Of a stretch of 64,000 bases of DNA, positions 20,923 through 33,887 are shown piece by piece. The number at the start of each line of letters is the position of its first letter. Within the stretch, counting starts at the first letter, position 1. The DNA is taken from NCBI RefSeq assembly GCF_016907555.1, contig NZ_JAFBCE010000001.1, positions 806,001 to 870,000 of the forward strand, read 5' to 3'. Position numbers and translations under genes: made by a program. The notes beneath the pieces were generated by a model that did not search any database, was not told the origin of the DNA, and saw only the letters and a program-made list of their open reading frames with translations. The DNA is from Microbacterium laevaniformans (GTDB lineage: Bacteria > Actinomycetota > Actinomycetes > Actinomycetales > Microbacteriaceae).

Positions 20923-22242
20923 TCAGGAGCGACGCGAGGCGTCCTCGGTCTCCTTCGGGGCTGAGGGGTCGTCGCGCAGTCCGGCGGACACGGCGACGGG
21001 GGTCTCGGGGGCCGACGTGCCGCCGACCGACCCCGGCTGCTTGCTGGCGAAGAGGCGTCCGGTGATGGACGGCCGGCCCTGCTGCTTGTTGTAGACGTCG
21101 AAGGCGACCGCCGCCAGCAGGACGAGTCCCTTGATGATCTGGGTCTTGTCGGCGCCGACCCCCATGAGCATGAGTCCCGAGTTGAGCACCGCCATGACGA
21201 GGCCTCCGACCATCGAGCCGATGACGGTTCCGATGCCACCGGAGACGGCCGCGCCGCCGATGAAGACGGCCGCGATGGCGTCGAGCTCCCACATGGTGCC
21301 GTCGGATGGGCCCGCCGAGGTGGAACGACCGACGAACAGCAGGCCAGCGAGGGCAGCCAGGATCGACATGTTCATCATCACGAGGAAGTAGGTGCGCTGC
21401 GTGTTTACCCCGGACAGTGCGGCGGCGGCTTTGTTGCCCCCCACGGCGTAGATGTGGCGGCCGAACACCGTGCGCTGGGTGATGGTGTGGTAGACGATGA
21501 TCAGCACGACGAGGATCAGGCCGGGAACCGGGAAGGACGTGCCGGGTCGGCCCGACCCGAAGATCCACGTGAGGTAGCCGAGGACGACCGCGATCAGGCC
21601 GAAGCGCGTCACGCTCACCCACACGGGCGGCGCTTCGGCGCCGGAGCGGGCCAGGGCGCGGCGGCGGCGCAGCTCGGACCAGCCGAAGAACAGGATGGCG
21701 ATGATTCCGAGCAGGAGGGTCGAGTTGTTCATGCCGGTGAAGGCCGGCCCCCACTCGGGCAGGTAGCCGGCACCGAAGTACCGGAACTCGTCGGGCACGG
21801 GCACGCTGATGGAGTCGCTCATCCAGATCACGGCGCCGCGGAAGATCATCATTCCCGCGAGGGTCGTGATGAATCCGGGAATGCCGAGCTTGGCGAGCCA
21901 GAAGCCCTGCCAGGCGCCGATCACCGCGCCGATGAGAAGTCCGGCCAGCATCGCCATCCACCAGGTGAAGCCGAGATCTCGCGCCGACAGTGCTGCGCTC
22001 ATCCCGACGACGCCGGCCACGGAGCCGACGGAGAGGTCGATCTGGCCGATGACGATCACCATCACCATGCCGATCGCGAGGATGAGCACGTAGGCGTTTC
22101 CGGAGAGCAGGTTCTGGAAGTTGGAGGAGGTGAGCATCCGTCCTCCCGACCAGACATTGAACGCGAGTAGCAGCGCGATCAATGCGAAGACCATCGTGTA
22201 CTGGCGGAGGTCGCCGCCCAGCACCTGCTTGAGTGACTTCAT
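20923..22242 (-). CDS. mmsB: Multiple-monosaccharide ABC transporter permease (MmsB/GguB-like)
   Basis: 439 aa BPD_transp_2 family permease with about 10-12 helices. The conserved IGMVMVIVIGQIDLSVGSVAG motif lies near residue 57 and GNKAAAALSGVNT near 275; the latter cytoplasmic loop contacts the ATPase. The length beyond the ribose permease RbsC (about 320) matches the longer GguB/MmsB type. A charged, probably disordered tail follows the last helix (after about 395). About 45 bp separates it from the ATPase gene upstream and 100 bp from the receptor gene downstream. Confidence 0.88.
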   Translation of the reverse strand: MKSLKQVLGGDLRQYTMVFALIALLLAFNVWSGGRMLTSSNFQNLLSGNAYVLILAIGMVMVIVIGQIDLSVGSVAGVVGMSAALSARDLGFTWWMAMLAGLLIGAVIGAWQGFWLAKLGIPGFITTLAGMMIFRGAVIWMSDSISVPVPDEFRYFGAGYLPEWGPAFTGMNNSTLLLGIIAILFFGWSELRRRRALARSGAEAPPVWVSVTRFGLIAVVLGYLTWIFGSGRPGTSFPVPGLILVVLIIVYHTITQRTVFGRHIYAVGGNKAAAALSGVNTQRTYFLVMMNMSILAALAGLLFVGRSTSAGPSDGTMWELDAIAAVFIGGAAVSGGIGTVIGSMVGGLVMAVLNSGLMLMGVGADKTQIIKGLVLLAAVAFDVYNKQQGRPSITGRLFASKQPGSVGGTSAPETPVAVSAGLRDDPSAPKETEDASRRS

Positions 22243-22287
22243 CGTCCTTGTCCTTCGTCTGTGTTGCGGAGTCGATTGTTGGTGGTG

Positions 22288-23832
22288 TTACGCGGCATCG
22301 GCCGACGTGGTGGTCATGAGGCGCATGAGGGACTCCTGGTCGGCTTCCTCGCGGGGGAGCTCGCCGGTGATCCGGCCCTCGCAGATCGTGTAGATCCGGT
22401 CACTGATGCCGAGCAGCTCCGGCAGCTCGGAAGAGATGACGATCACGGCCTTGCCCGCGTCGGCCAGCCGCTGGATGAGCTTGTAGATCTCGTACTTCGC
22501 GCCGACGTCGATGCCTCGCGTCGGCTCGTCGAGGATCAGCACGTCGGGGTCGGGGTACATCCACTTGGCGAGCACGACCTTCTGCTGGTTTCCGCCTGAC
22601 AGCGTCGAGACGCCGACGTCCACCGAAGGCGCCTTGATCCGCAGCGAGTGGCGGTAGTCGCTGGCGATGCGGAACTCATCGTCGGAGTTGATGAGGCCAC
22701 GACGCACGATGGCGCCGAGGTTGGCCGACACGATCGTCGATTTGATCGTGTCGAGCAGGTTCAGCCCGAGGCTCTTCCGGTCTTCGGGGACGTACGCCAG
22801 ACCCTCCTCGATCGCCTGGTGCACCGTGGTGGGGTGGATTTCCTTGCCGCCGAGGAACATCTCGCCCGAGCGGTAGTGACCGTACGAGCGACCGAACAGC
22901 GAGCGAGCGAGCTCCGTACGTCCCGCGCCCATCAGGCCCGCGAAGCCGACGATCTCGCCGCGGCGGACGGTGAAGCTGGAGTTCTTGCAGATCAGTCGAC
23001 CGGGCAGCTGAGGGTGTTCGACGACCCAGTCGCGCACCTCGAACAGCACCTCGCCGATCTGCGGTGTGTGGTCGGGATAGCGGTGGTCGAGAGAACGCCC
23101 GACCATCGCGCGGATGATGCGGTCCTCGTCGACATGGCCCGCCTCGACGTCGTACGTCTCGACCGTGCGGCCGTCGCGGATCACGGTGACCGAGTCCGAG
23201 ACCGCGGCGATCTCGTTGAGCTTGTGCGAGATCATGATCTGCGCGATGCCGCGGGCGCGCAGGCCCCTCATCAGCTCCAGCAGGTTCGCCGAGTCCTCTT
23301 CGTTGAGCGCTGAGGTCGGCTCGTCGAGGATGAGGAGTCGAACGTTCTTGGACAGCGCACGGGCGATCTCGACGAGCTGCTGCTGGCCCACACCGAGGCT
23401 CTTGATCGGGGTGTTCGGATCCGTCTCGAGCCCGACGCGCGCCATGAGCTCGAGCGCGCGGAGCCGAGCCCCGTCCCAGTCGATGACACCGCGACGGACG
23501 ATCTCGTTACCGAGGAAGATGTTCTCCGTCACGGAGAGCTCGGGGATGAGAGCGAGTTCCTGATGGATGATGACGATGCCGGAGCGTTCGGATGCCTTGA
23601 TGTCGTGGAACTGCATCTCCTCGCCGTCGAGGAGGATCTCGCCTTCGTAGGTACCGTGGGGGTAGACACCCGAGAGCACCTTCATCAGCGTCGACTTGCC
23701 CGCGCCGTTTTCGCCGCAGATCGAATGGATCTCGCCTCTGCGCACAGCCATCGTCACGTCGTCGAGCGCCCGTACGCCCGGGAACTCCTTCACGATGTGG
23801 CGCATCTCGAGGATGACCGAGTTGTCTGCCAT
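22288..23832 (-). CDS. mmsA: Multiple-monosaccharide ABC transporter ATP-binding protein, two NBDs (MmsA/GguA-like)
   Basis: 514 aa tandem nucleotide-binding protein driving sugar uptake. The first domain has Walker A GENGAGKST (about 41-49), Q-loop IIHQELALIPELSV, a signature region SLGVGQQQLVEIARAL and Walker B LLILDEPTSALNEEDS. The second has a degenerate P-loop (GLMGAGRTEL near 283), signature LSGGNQQKVVLAKW and DEPTRGIDVGAK, the usual asymmetry of this family. The start at 23832 (MADNSV) has AAGGACG about 12 nt ahead, and the upstream extension has no similarity. First gene of the operon; divergent from the ROK regulator. Confidence 0.92.
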   Translation of the reverse strand: MADNSVILEMRHIVKEFPGVRALDDVTMAVRRGEIHSICGENGAGKSTLMKVLSGVYPHGTYEGEILLDGEEMQFHDIKASERSGIVIIHQELALIPELSVTENIFLGNEIVRRGVIDWDGARLRALELMARVGLETDPNTPIKSLGVGQQQLVEIARALSKNVRLLILDEPTSALNEEDSANLLELMRGLRARGIAQIMISHKLNEIAAVSDSVTVIRDGRTVETYDVEAGHVDEDRIIRAMVGRSLDHRYPDHTPQIGEVLFEVRDWVVEHPQLPGRLICKNSSFTVRRGEIVGFAGLMGAGRTELARSLFGRSYGHYRSGEMFLGGKEIHPTTVHQAIEEGLAYVPEDRKSLGLNLLDTIKSTIVSANLGAIVRRGLINSDDEFRIASDYRHSLRIKAPSVDVGVSTLSGGNQQKVVLAKWMYPDPDVLILDEPTRGIDVGAKYEIYKLIQRLADAGKAVIVISSELPELLGISDRIYTICEGRITGELPREEADQESLMRLMTTTSADAA

Positions 23833-23884
23833 GAGAATCTCAACGTCCTTGTGTCGATCTTGTTCGTCGCTGTTGACAGTCCCG

Positions 23885-23913
23885 AAGGTAGAGTCGCGAG
23901 GCCGCTTGCGCAA
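23885..23913 (-). promoter_or_regulatory. Predicted promoter of the sugar importer operon
   Basis: On the minus strand TTGCGC, a 17-bp spacer and TACCTT, about 50 bp before the mmsA start. The AAGGTA/TACCTT half recurs at 23943-23947 in opposite orientation, so a regulator site may overlap. Confidence 0.35.
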
Positions 23914-24077
23914 TCGAGTTTCGTAGGCGATATCAAACTGTTACCTTCGAGACTCGATGCCAAGACCGCCAACCGCTCGCGAGGATGCGACATTTCCGGC
24001 GTCTGACAGCGGGATCACCGGCAGTCGGTGCCCGTCGTCGCGTCGTACCCGCCTCGCTGACGGAGTATGTCTTCAAG

Positions 24078-24091
24078 AGATGAACTCATCT
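24078..24091. promoter_or_regulatory. Palindrome in the mmsA/ROK intergenic region, candidate operator
   Basis: AGATGA-AC-TCATCT, six perfect inverted base pairs around a 2-nt centre, in the 317-bp divergent spacer. A second short palindrome TCGAG-A-CTCGA lies at 23947-23957. Either could bind the adjacent ROK repressor. The rest of the spacer shows no gene. Confidence 0.35.
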
Positions 24092-24136
24092 GTGCGATTC
24101 GATTCGAGAGTTGAACCCTGCGCGCCACCGCCAGGC

Positions 24137-24142
24137 TACGAT
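24137..24142 (+). promoter_or_regulatory. -10 element TACGAT before the ROK gene
   Basis: TACGAT ends 7 nt before the GTG at 24150, fitting a leaderless start. This argues against the ATG at 24141, which lies inside the box. Confidence 0.45.
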
Positions 24143-24149
24143 GCCGGGT

Positions 24150-25337
24150 GTGAGGACGTCGACGCCCCGGTTCGGGTCGCAGTCGGCGTTGCGTGAGGCC
24201 AACAGCCAGCGCATCGTCGAAGCGATCCGGCGCCACGGTGCCCTCACTCAGGTGGAGATCGCCGCGACGACCGGGCTGTCGCAGGCGACGGTGTCCACGA
24301 TCGTCAAACTCCTGCTCAGTCAAGGGGTGGTGGACACCCGCACCACCGTCCGAACCGGTCGGCGCGCGCAGCTCGTCACTCTCGCGCAACGTACCGGACT
24401 CGCCGTCGGCATCCACATCGGCCAGCGGTCGCTGCGCGTGCTCGTCGGTGACAGCGGTCATGACGCCCTGTCCGAACGAGTGCTGCCACTTCCCCCCGAC
24501 CATCGCGTGGACACGACTCTCGACCGCGCGGCCCTGCTGGTCGTCGACCTCGTGGAGGCGCTCGGGGCAGAGCTGTCAGAGGTCGTCGGCGCGGGCGTGG
24601 CACTTCCGGCCGCGGTCGACCCCCGCGCCGGAGTCATCAGGGCGCGCTGGGTGTTGGACGGATGGGATGACGTCGACGTACGTGATGTCCTCGCGCGCCG
24701 GCTCGGAGTCCCGGTCGTCGTCGAGAAGGATGCCACGGCCGGCGTGATCGGGGAGAGTCGCTTCGGTGCGGGTCGCGGCTACTCCGACGTCGCGTTCGTT
24801 CGCGCCTCGTACCTGGTGGGCGCCGGACTCGTGGTGAACGGACAGGCGCACCGCGGTCGGCGGGGCATCGTCGCAGAGATCGGACACGTGGAGGTCGACC
24901 CCTCGGGCGCAATCTGCCCGTGCGGGAGTCGCGGGTGCCTGAACACGGTGGTTGGAGCCAAGGCGCTGACCGGTCTGCTGCGCATGTCTCGCGGCGGGAT
25001 CACCCTGCGCGACCTCATAAGGCTGGCCGTCGAAGGCGATCCCGGGTGCCGCCAAGTGATCGCGGACGCGGGAGCCGCCATCGGTGCGGTCGTCGCCGGT
25101 CTCGCGCTCGCACTCGATCCGCAACGTGTCGTCGTGGGCGGTGAACTGGCCGAGACCGGGGAACTCCTGCTCGCGCCGCTGCGCGACGCGGTCACTCGTC
25201 GCGTGCCGCTGACCGGGGATGACGGCGTCGACGTGGTGCGCGGGGAGCTCGGCCTGCAGGCAGAAGTACGGGGCCTGGTCGCGCTCGCGTTCGACCACGC
25301 GCGATCGACGGGTCTTGTTCTCGGGGGGAAGGAGTAG
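24150..25337 (+). CDS. ROK-family transcriptional repressor
   Basis: 395 aa. The N-terminal winged HTH (ANSQRIVEAIRRHGALTQVE, TTGLSQATVSTIVKLL, residues about 15-60) is followed by a sugar-kinase-like ROK domain. The ROK zinc motif is visible as a CPCGSRGCLN cluster preceded by EIGHVEV near 245. The DGQ-type phosphate region is weak (VGIHIGQRSLRVLV), as in repressors lacking kinase activity. It is divergent from mmsA, so it is the likely regulator of the sugar importer, releasing DNA on binding a sugar. The downstream ATPase gene follows after 2 bp, implying one operon. Confidence 0.88.
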   Translation: MRTSTPRFGSQSALREANSQRIVEAIRRHGALTQVEIAATTGLSQATVSTIVKLLLSQGVVDTRTTVRTGRRAQLVTLAQRTGLAVGIHIGQRSLRVLVGDSGHDALSERVLPLPPDHRVDTTLDRAALLVVDLVEALGAELSEVVGAGVALPAAVDPRAGVIRARWVLDGWDDVDVRDVLARRLGVPVVVEKDATAGVIGESRFGAGRGYSDVAFVRASYLVGAGLVVNGQAHRGRRGIVAEIGHVEVDPSGAICPCGSRGCLNTVVGAKALTGLLRMSRGGITLRDLIRLAVEGDPGCRQVIADAGAAIGAVVAGLALALDPQRVVVGGELAETGELLLAPLRDAVTRRVPLTGDDGVDVVRGELGLQAEVRGLVALAFDHARSTGLVLGGKE

Positions 25338-25339
25338 AC

Positions 25340-26110
25340 ATGGCTCGTGATGATGCGCCCGTGCTTGAGCTCACGGGGGTCACGAAGCGGTTCCGTGCGG
25401 TGGAGGCGCTCGTGGACGCCGATCTCGTGGTGCACCGTCGCGAGGTGGTGGCACTGGTGGGGGACAATGCCGCAGGAAAGTCGACGCTGGCGAGAATCGT
25501 GTCGGGCGTGTACGTGCCCGACGAGGGCACGATCCGCCTGGACGGCGTCGTCACCGAGCTGGCGAGCCCGTCCAGTGCGTTCCGGCATGGCGTCGCCGCC
25601 GTGTTCCAAGAGCTTGCGCTGGCCGAGAACCTCGACGTCGTGGCGAACATCTTCCTCGGGCATGAAGTGATTCGTGGCGGTCTGATGGACAACGACAGGA
25701 TGGATCATCTCGCGCGCATCTACCTCGACCAGCTCGGTGGCGGCATCCCGCTGTTGCACGCCCCGGTCTCCGAGCTGTCCGCGGGGCAACGCCAGTGCGT
25801 GGCGATCGCACGCACGCTCGTCGGCTCGCCGCGACTGGTCGTTCTGGATGAACCCACGGCGTCGCTGTCGATCGCGCAGACGGCACAGGTGCTGAGCTAC
25901 ATTGAGCACCTGCGCGAACTGGGAGTCGGCGTGATCCTGATCAGCCACAGCATCAGCGATGTGCGCGCTGTCGCCGACCGTATCGAAGTGCTCCGACACG
26001 GCCGCAACAACGGCGCGTTCGACGCGCGAACCACCCGGTACGAGGATGTGATCGCCGCCATCACCGGCGCGAGCCAGTGGCGCCCTGCCCAGGGGGGGTC
26101 CCGCGCATGA
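25340..26110 (+). CDS. Orphan sugar-type ABC ATP-binding protein, single NBD
   Basis: 256 aa, one nucleotide-binding domain of the carbohydrate-uptake class (FrcA/half-RbsA-like). Walker A is GDNAAGKST (about 41-49) with Ala where Gly is usual, the Q-loop region is VFQELALAENLDV, the signature LSAGQRQCVAIART, Walker B LVVLDEPTASLS, and the H-loop ILISHSISDV. No permease or receptor gene is next to it. It may energise the divergent mmsB/chvE system as an alternative ATPase, or a transporter elsewhere. It overlaps the following HAD gene by 4 bp. Confidence 0.85.
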   Translation: MARDDAPVLELTGVTKRFRAVEALVDADLVVHRREVVALVGDNAAGKSTLARIVSGVYVPDEGTIRLDGVVTELASPSSAFRHGVAAVFQELALAENLDVVANIFLGHEVIRGGLMDNDRMDHLARIYLDQLGGGIPLLHAPVSELSAGQRQCVAIARTLVGSPRLVVLDEPTASLSIAQTAQVLSYIEHLRELGVGVILISHSISDVRAVADRIEVLRHGRNNGAFDARTTRYEDVIAAITGASQWRPAQGGSRA

Positions 26111-26760
26111 CGATGCCGACCGCCGTGATGTGGGACATGGACGGGACCCTTACCGACACAGAGCCGTTGTGGCTGGAAGCCGAGCTGCGGCTCGCTCAGC
26201 GATACCGCGCTCAGTGGACCCATGAGGATGCGCTCGCTGTCGTCGGCACGCCGTTGATCAACACGGCACGCCGTCTGCATGAGCGCGGCGTTGCCCTGCC
26301 CCCGGAACGAATCGTGCGTGTCATGGCGCAGGAGGTGGCCAGTCGAATCGACCACGCAGCGGCAGGCGGAGTCGCGCCATGGCATCGCGGGGCGATCGAG
26401 CTGGCGACGGAGGTCGCGGCGGCGGGCATTCCGCAGGCGCTTGTGACGTCGTCGCCGATCGAGGTCGCCTCGGCCGTCGCCCGGGCGGCGGGCGTGTTCG
26501 CCGTCGTCGTCTCGGGGGACGACGTCTCGCAGCCCAAGCCCGATCCGGCGCCCTACCGACAGGCGGCCGCGGACCTGGGCGTACACCCCCGCGATACGGT
26601 CGTGCTCGAGGACTCTCCTTCGGGGATCGCTGCCGGGCGGGCAGTGGGCGCGTGCGTCATCGCCGTGGAGACGGCTCTGCCCGTGAGACCCCAGCCCGGG
26701 CTGCGAATCGTTGACTCCCTGACCCAGCTGCGGCTGGCCGATCTGTCACTCGGGTCGTGA
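26107..26760 (+). CDS. HAD-superfamily hydrolase, beta-phosphoglucomutase-like
   Basis: 217 aa cytoplasmic sugar-phosphatase-like enzyme, subfamily IA. Motif I is DMDGTLTDTEPLW (nucleophile Asp near residue 10), motif II VTSSPIEVAS, motif III KPDPAPY and motif IV EDSPSGIAAGRAVG. The cap region with helical LAQRYRAQWTHEDA follows motif I, as in PGMB-like phosphatases. It starts at ATG 26107, overlapping the ABC ATPase stop. Context suggests handling of a sugar phosphate derived from the imported monosaccharide; the exact substrate is unknown. Confidence 0.85.
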   Translation: MTMPTAVMWDMDGTLTDTEPLWLEAELRLAQRYRAQWTHEDALAVVGTPLINTARRLHERGVALPPERIVRVMAQEVASRIDHAAAGGVAPWHRGAIELATEVAAAGIPQALVTSSPIEVASAVARAAGVFAVVVSGDDVSQPKPDPAPYRQAAADLGVHPRDTVVLEDSPSGIAAGRAVGACVIAVETALPVRPQPGLRIVDSLTQLRLADLSLGS

Positions 26761-27110
26761 TGCGGCCCCCGTGCCGTCTCCAATCGCGTCCGGCGCCGAC
26801 CGACGACGGCGAGTCACGGAATTCGGTGTTGACCGGGGAAGTCACGGCGTGTCGCGGGTCGGCGCCCGGCGCGACACGCCCGGGATGCGAGCCCGATTTG
26901 CCGGATCGTCGGAACCCACGTAACTTATTACTTGTTCGCCCCACAGGGAAGAGCGAAGGGCCGGAAGGCCTCGCCCCCTCAAGCGGAGAACCACCCCATC
27001 CCAAACCTCTCGTAGAGAGAACAAGACCTTCTGGTCTAGGATGGGATCCCACTCCTCACCGCCGTGAATGAGTGCTGCTGGAGACGACAGAAACAGTCAC
27101 AGCGGCCGAT

Positions 27111-27139
27111 TTGACAGGCAGAGCGAGAAGGGATAAGAT
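27111..27139 (+). promoter_or_regulatory. rRNA promoter, upstream copy
   Basis: Consensus TTGACA (27111-27116), 17-bp spacer, TAAGAT (27134-27139). About 374 bp before 16S. It shares an AGAGAAGTTGCC initiation region with the second copy. Confidence 0.85.
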
Positions 27140-27243
27140 AGAGAAGTTGCCCGCCGGGCTGGCTTGAAGCCGAAACGACGGGGAGCCGATCTAGCTTCGT
27201 GAGATGCGCGTCATCGTGTCCTGACTTCGTCAGAAACGCCGAT

Positions 27244-27271
27244 TTGACAAGCGAAACACGAAGTATAAGAT
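27244..27271 (+). promoter_or_regulatory. rRNA promoter, downstream copy
   Basis: TTGACA (27244-27249), 16-bp spacer, TAAGAT (27266-27271). It is nearly a duplicate of the copy 133 bp upstream, giving tandem strong promoters for the rrn operon. Confidence 0.85.
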
Positions 27272-27512
27272 AGAGAAGTTGCCCTGCGGGGGAGGCCGAG
27301 AGCCTGAACGGCAGGAGCATCCGATCCTTGAGAACTCAACAGCGTGCACTTGTCAAATGCCAAAAAACCTCGATTCAACCTCGGTTGAATGAGATTCCTT
27401 TGGATCAAAGTCCGGCACTCCGGTGCCGGCAACGGAAGTCAGTAATGACATCCCTTTGGTCAGATCAAACTCGCTGCTTCAGTCAATTTCCGGCTGATCG
27501 CAGCAACATTTC

Positions 27513-32529
<5,017 letters not shown>

Positions 32530-32543
32530 ACACACCGTTTTGG

Positions 32544-32568
32544 TGCTTGCGTCCACTGAGTGGTTCTC
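32544..32568 (+). other. 3' arm of the pre-23S processing stem
   Basis: The bases after 23S are the near-perfect complement of 29319-29343 (22 of 25 pairs counting GAGAAC...GCGAGCA against its partner), forming the RNase III-type stem that brackets 23S rRNA. Confidence 0.75.
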
Positions 32569-32638
32569 GATGTACGGTCGAGAACACACACAAACATCAT
32601 TTTTGATCGTTGTGTGCTTGATGAAACATCAATAGTGT

Positions 32639-32755
32639 TTCGGCGGCCATAGCGTGAGGGAAACGCCCGGTCACATTCCGAACCCGGAAGCTAAGCCTCA
32701 CAGCGCCGATGGTACTGCAGGGGGGACCCTGTGGGAGAGTAGGACACCGCCGGAC
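32639..32755 (+). rRNA. rrf: 5S ribosomal RNA
   Basis: About 117 nt. The start TTCGGCGGCCATAGCG pairs with the end CACCGCCGGA, and the interior holds the conserved CATTCCGAACCCGGAAGCTA and the GCGCCGATGGTACTGC arm. Termini are approximate. Confidence 0.95.
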
Positions 32756-32764
32756 TTCTTTTCA

Positions 32765-32798
32765 GGAAATGGCCACCCAACGCTGGGTGGCCATTTCC
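32765..32798 (+). terminator. rRNA operon terminator
   Basis: Perfect 15-bp stem GGAAATGGCCACCCA / TGGGTGGCCATTTCC with a 4-nt loop ACGC, 10 bp after 5S. No long T run follows, as is common in this phylum. Confidence 0.85.
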
Positions 32799-32876
32799 CG
32801 TTAACACGACCCGAAGCATCGCCATGAACGATGCCGGCGGCTTCGCTGTCGCCGCGGTCGTGTCGGCGTCGGCGAC

Positions 32877-32882
32877 TATCGT
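32877..32882 (+). promoter_or_regulatory. -10 element TATCGT before the small gene and tlyA
   Basis: TATCGT ends 7 nt before the ATG at 32890. A GGAGGG also lies at 32884-32888, suitable for the ATG at 32896, so the real start is uncertain between the two. Confidence 0.45.
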
Positions 32883-32889
32883 GGAGGGT

Positions 32890-33054
32890 ATGTCCATGAA
32901 CGCCGACGACTCGCACGCCCGCCGCGAGGATCTGCTGTCCGCGCTCGAAGTGATCGAGGAGCAGCCGCTCGCTGAACGTGCGGCCGCCTATGTCGCGTTG
33001 CACGACGATCTCGCGCGCCGGCTCGAGTCCGGTCCGCGCGACGGCGCGCAGTGA
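32890..33054 (+). CDS. Small acidic hypothetical protein upstream of tlyA
   Basis: 54 aa (52 if ATG 32896 is used). The sequence is helical and charged, with ARREDLLSALEVIEEQPLAE and RAAAYVALHDDLARRLE. Its GTGA overlap with tlyA and its own promoter indicate a real translated gene coupled to tlyA. Small proteins of this kind commonly precede tlyA in actinobacteria (from memory), with no known function. No transmembrane segment or signal peptide is seen. Confidence 0.65.
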   Translation: MSMNADDSHARREDLLSALEVIEEQPLAERAAAYVALHDDLARRLESGPRDGAQ

Positions 33055-33887
33055 CGGCTCGACTCGACGCGGCCTTGGCCTCTCGCGGGCTGTCCCGGTC
33101 GCGCACGCAGGCGGCCCGCGACATCGAGGCGGGTCTGGTCACCGTCGACGGTGTCTACGTGCTCAAGCCGTCGATGCCGGTGTCGGATGACGCTGTGCTC
33201 GTGGTCGACGGCGCCGATCACTACGTGAGCCGGGCAGCACACAAGCTCCTGGCAGCCCTCGACGCCTTCGACGTGGAGGTCGCGGGTCGCGAAGCGCTCG
33301 ACCTCGGGGCGTCGACGGGCGGGTTCACTCAGGTACTGCGCGAGCGTGGAGCGAGTCGGGTCGTCGCGGTCGACGTCGGCCACGACCAGTTGGCTCCCTT
33401 GATCCGAAGCGATGCGGGCGTCTGCGTCGTGGAGGGGTTCAATGTCCGGTACATGACGGCCGCGTCGGTGTCCGACGCGGCCGGCTTTCCCATCCACCCC
33501 GATGTGATCGTTGCGGACTTGTCGTTCATTTCGCTCACGCTGGTGATGCCGGCCATTGCGGCTGTCGCGCCGGCGCACAGCGACATCATCCTGCTGATCA
33601 AGCCGCAGTTCGAGGTGGGGCGCACCGGTGTGCGTGAGGGCCTGGTCACGGATGCCGCGGCTCGCGCCGACGCTGCGGCCGGGGTGCTGTGGGCTGCGTG
33701 GGATGCGGGGCTGGCGACGGCGGGATTCATCTCTTCGCCCCTCACCGGCACGCACGGCAATCACGAGTACCTCGTCCACCTGCGCCCGCGCGATCAGCGT
33801 CCACCGGATGATGGCGACGCGCTGGCCTCCCATGGCAATCCGACAGAATGGCTGAGGACGATCGACGAAGCGACGGGAGCGGTATGA
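33051..33887 (+). CDS. tlyA: TlyA-family rRNA 2'-O-methyltransferase
   Basis: 278 aa. The N-terminal S4 domain (RLDAALASRGLSRSRTQAARD) binds rRNA. The SAM-dependent FtsJ-like domain has ALDLGASTGGFTQVLRERGA near residue 83 and DLSFISLT near 155. TlyA in mycobacteria methylates 16S C1409 and 23S C1920 and affects capreomycin sensitivity; the same activity is inferred here. GTG start overlapping the small upstream gene; nadK overlaps its stop (ATGA). The C-terminal tail after about 250 is poorly conserved. Confidence 0.92.
   Translation: MTARLDAALASRGLSRSRTQAARDIEAGLVTVDGVYVLKPSMPVSDDAVLVVDGADHYVSRAAHKLLAALDAFDVEVAGREALDLGASTGGFTQVLRERGASRVVAVDVGHDQLAPLIRSDAGVCVVEGFNVRYMTAASVSDAAGFPIHPDVIVADLSFISLTLVMPAIAAVAPAHSDIILLIKPQFEVGRTGVREGLVTDAAARADAAAGVLWAAWDAGLATAGFISSPLTGTHGNHEYLVHLRPRDQRPPDDGDALASHGNPTEWLRTIDEATGAV

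Larger units (their letters stand above)
26761..27512 (+). promoter_or_regulatory. rRNA operon promoter and leader region, no gene
   Basis: 752 bp without a credible coding frame. It contains a weak putative promoter (TTGCCG-N17-TAACTT, 26898-26926), a structured stretch around 26985-27045 (CTCT-CGT-AGAG, AGACC-TTCT-GGTCT, and CCATCC/GGATGG pairing across them), two strong rRNA promoters (separate entries), and a leader containing GAGAACTCAACAGCGTGCAC, which resembles boxA-linked processing leaders ahead of 16S. Confidence 0.7.
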
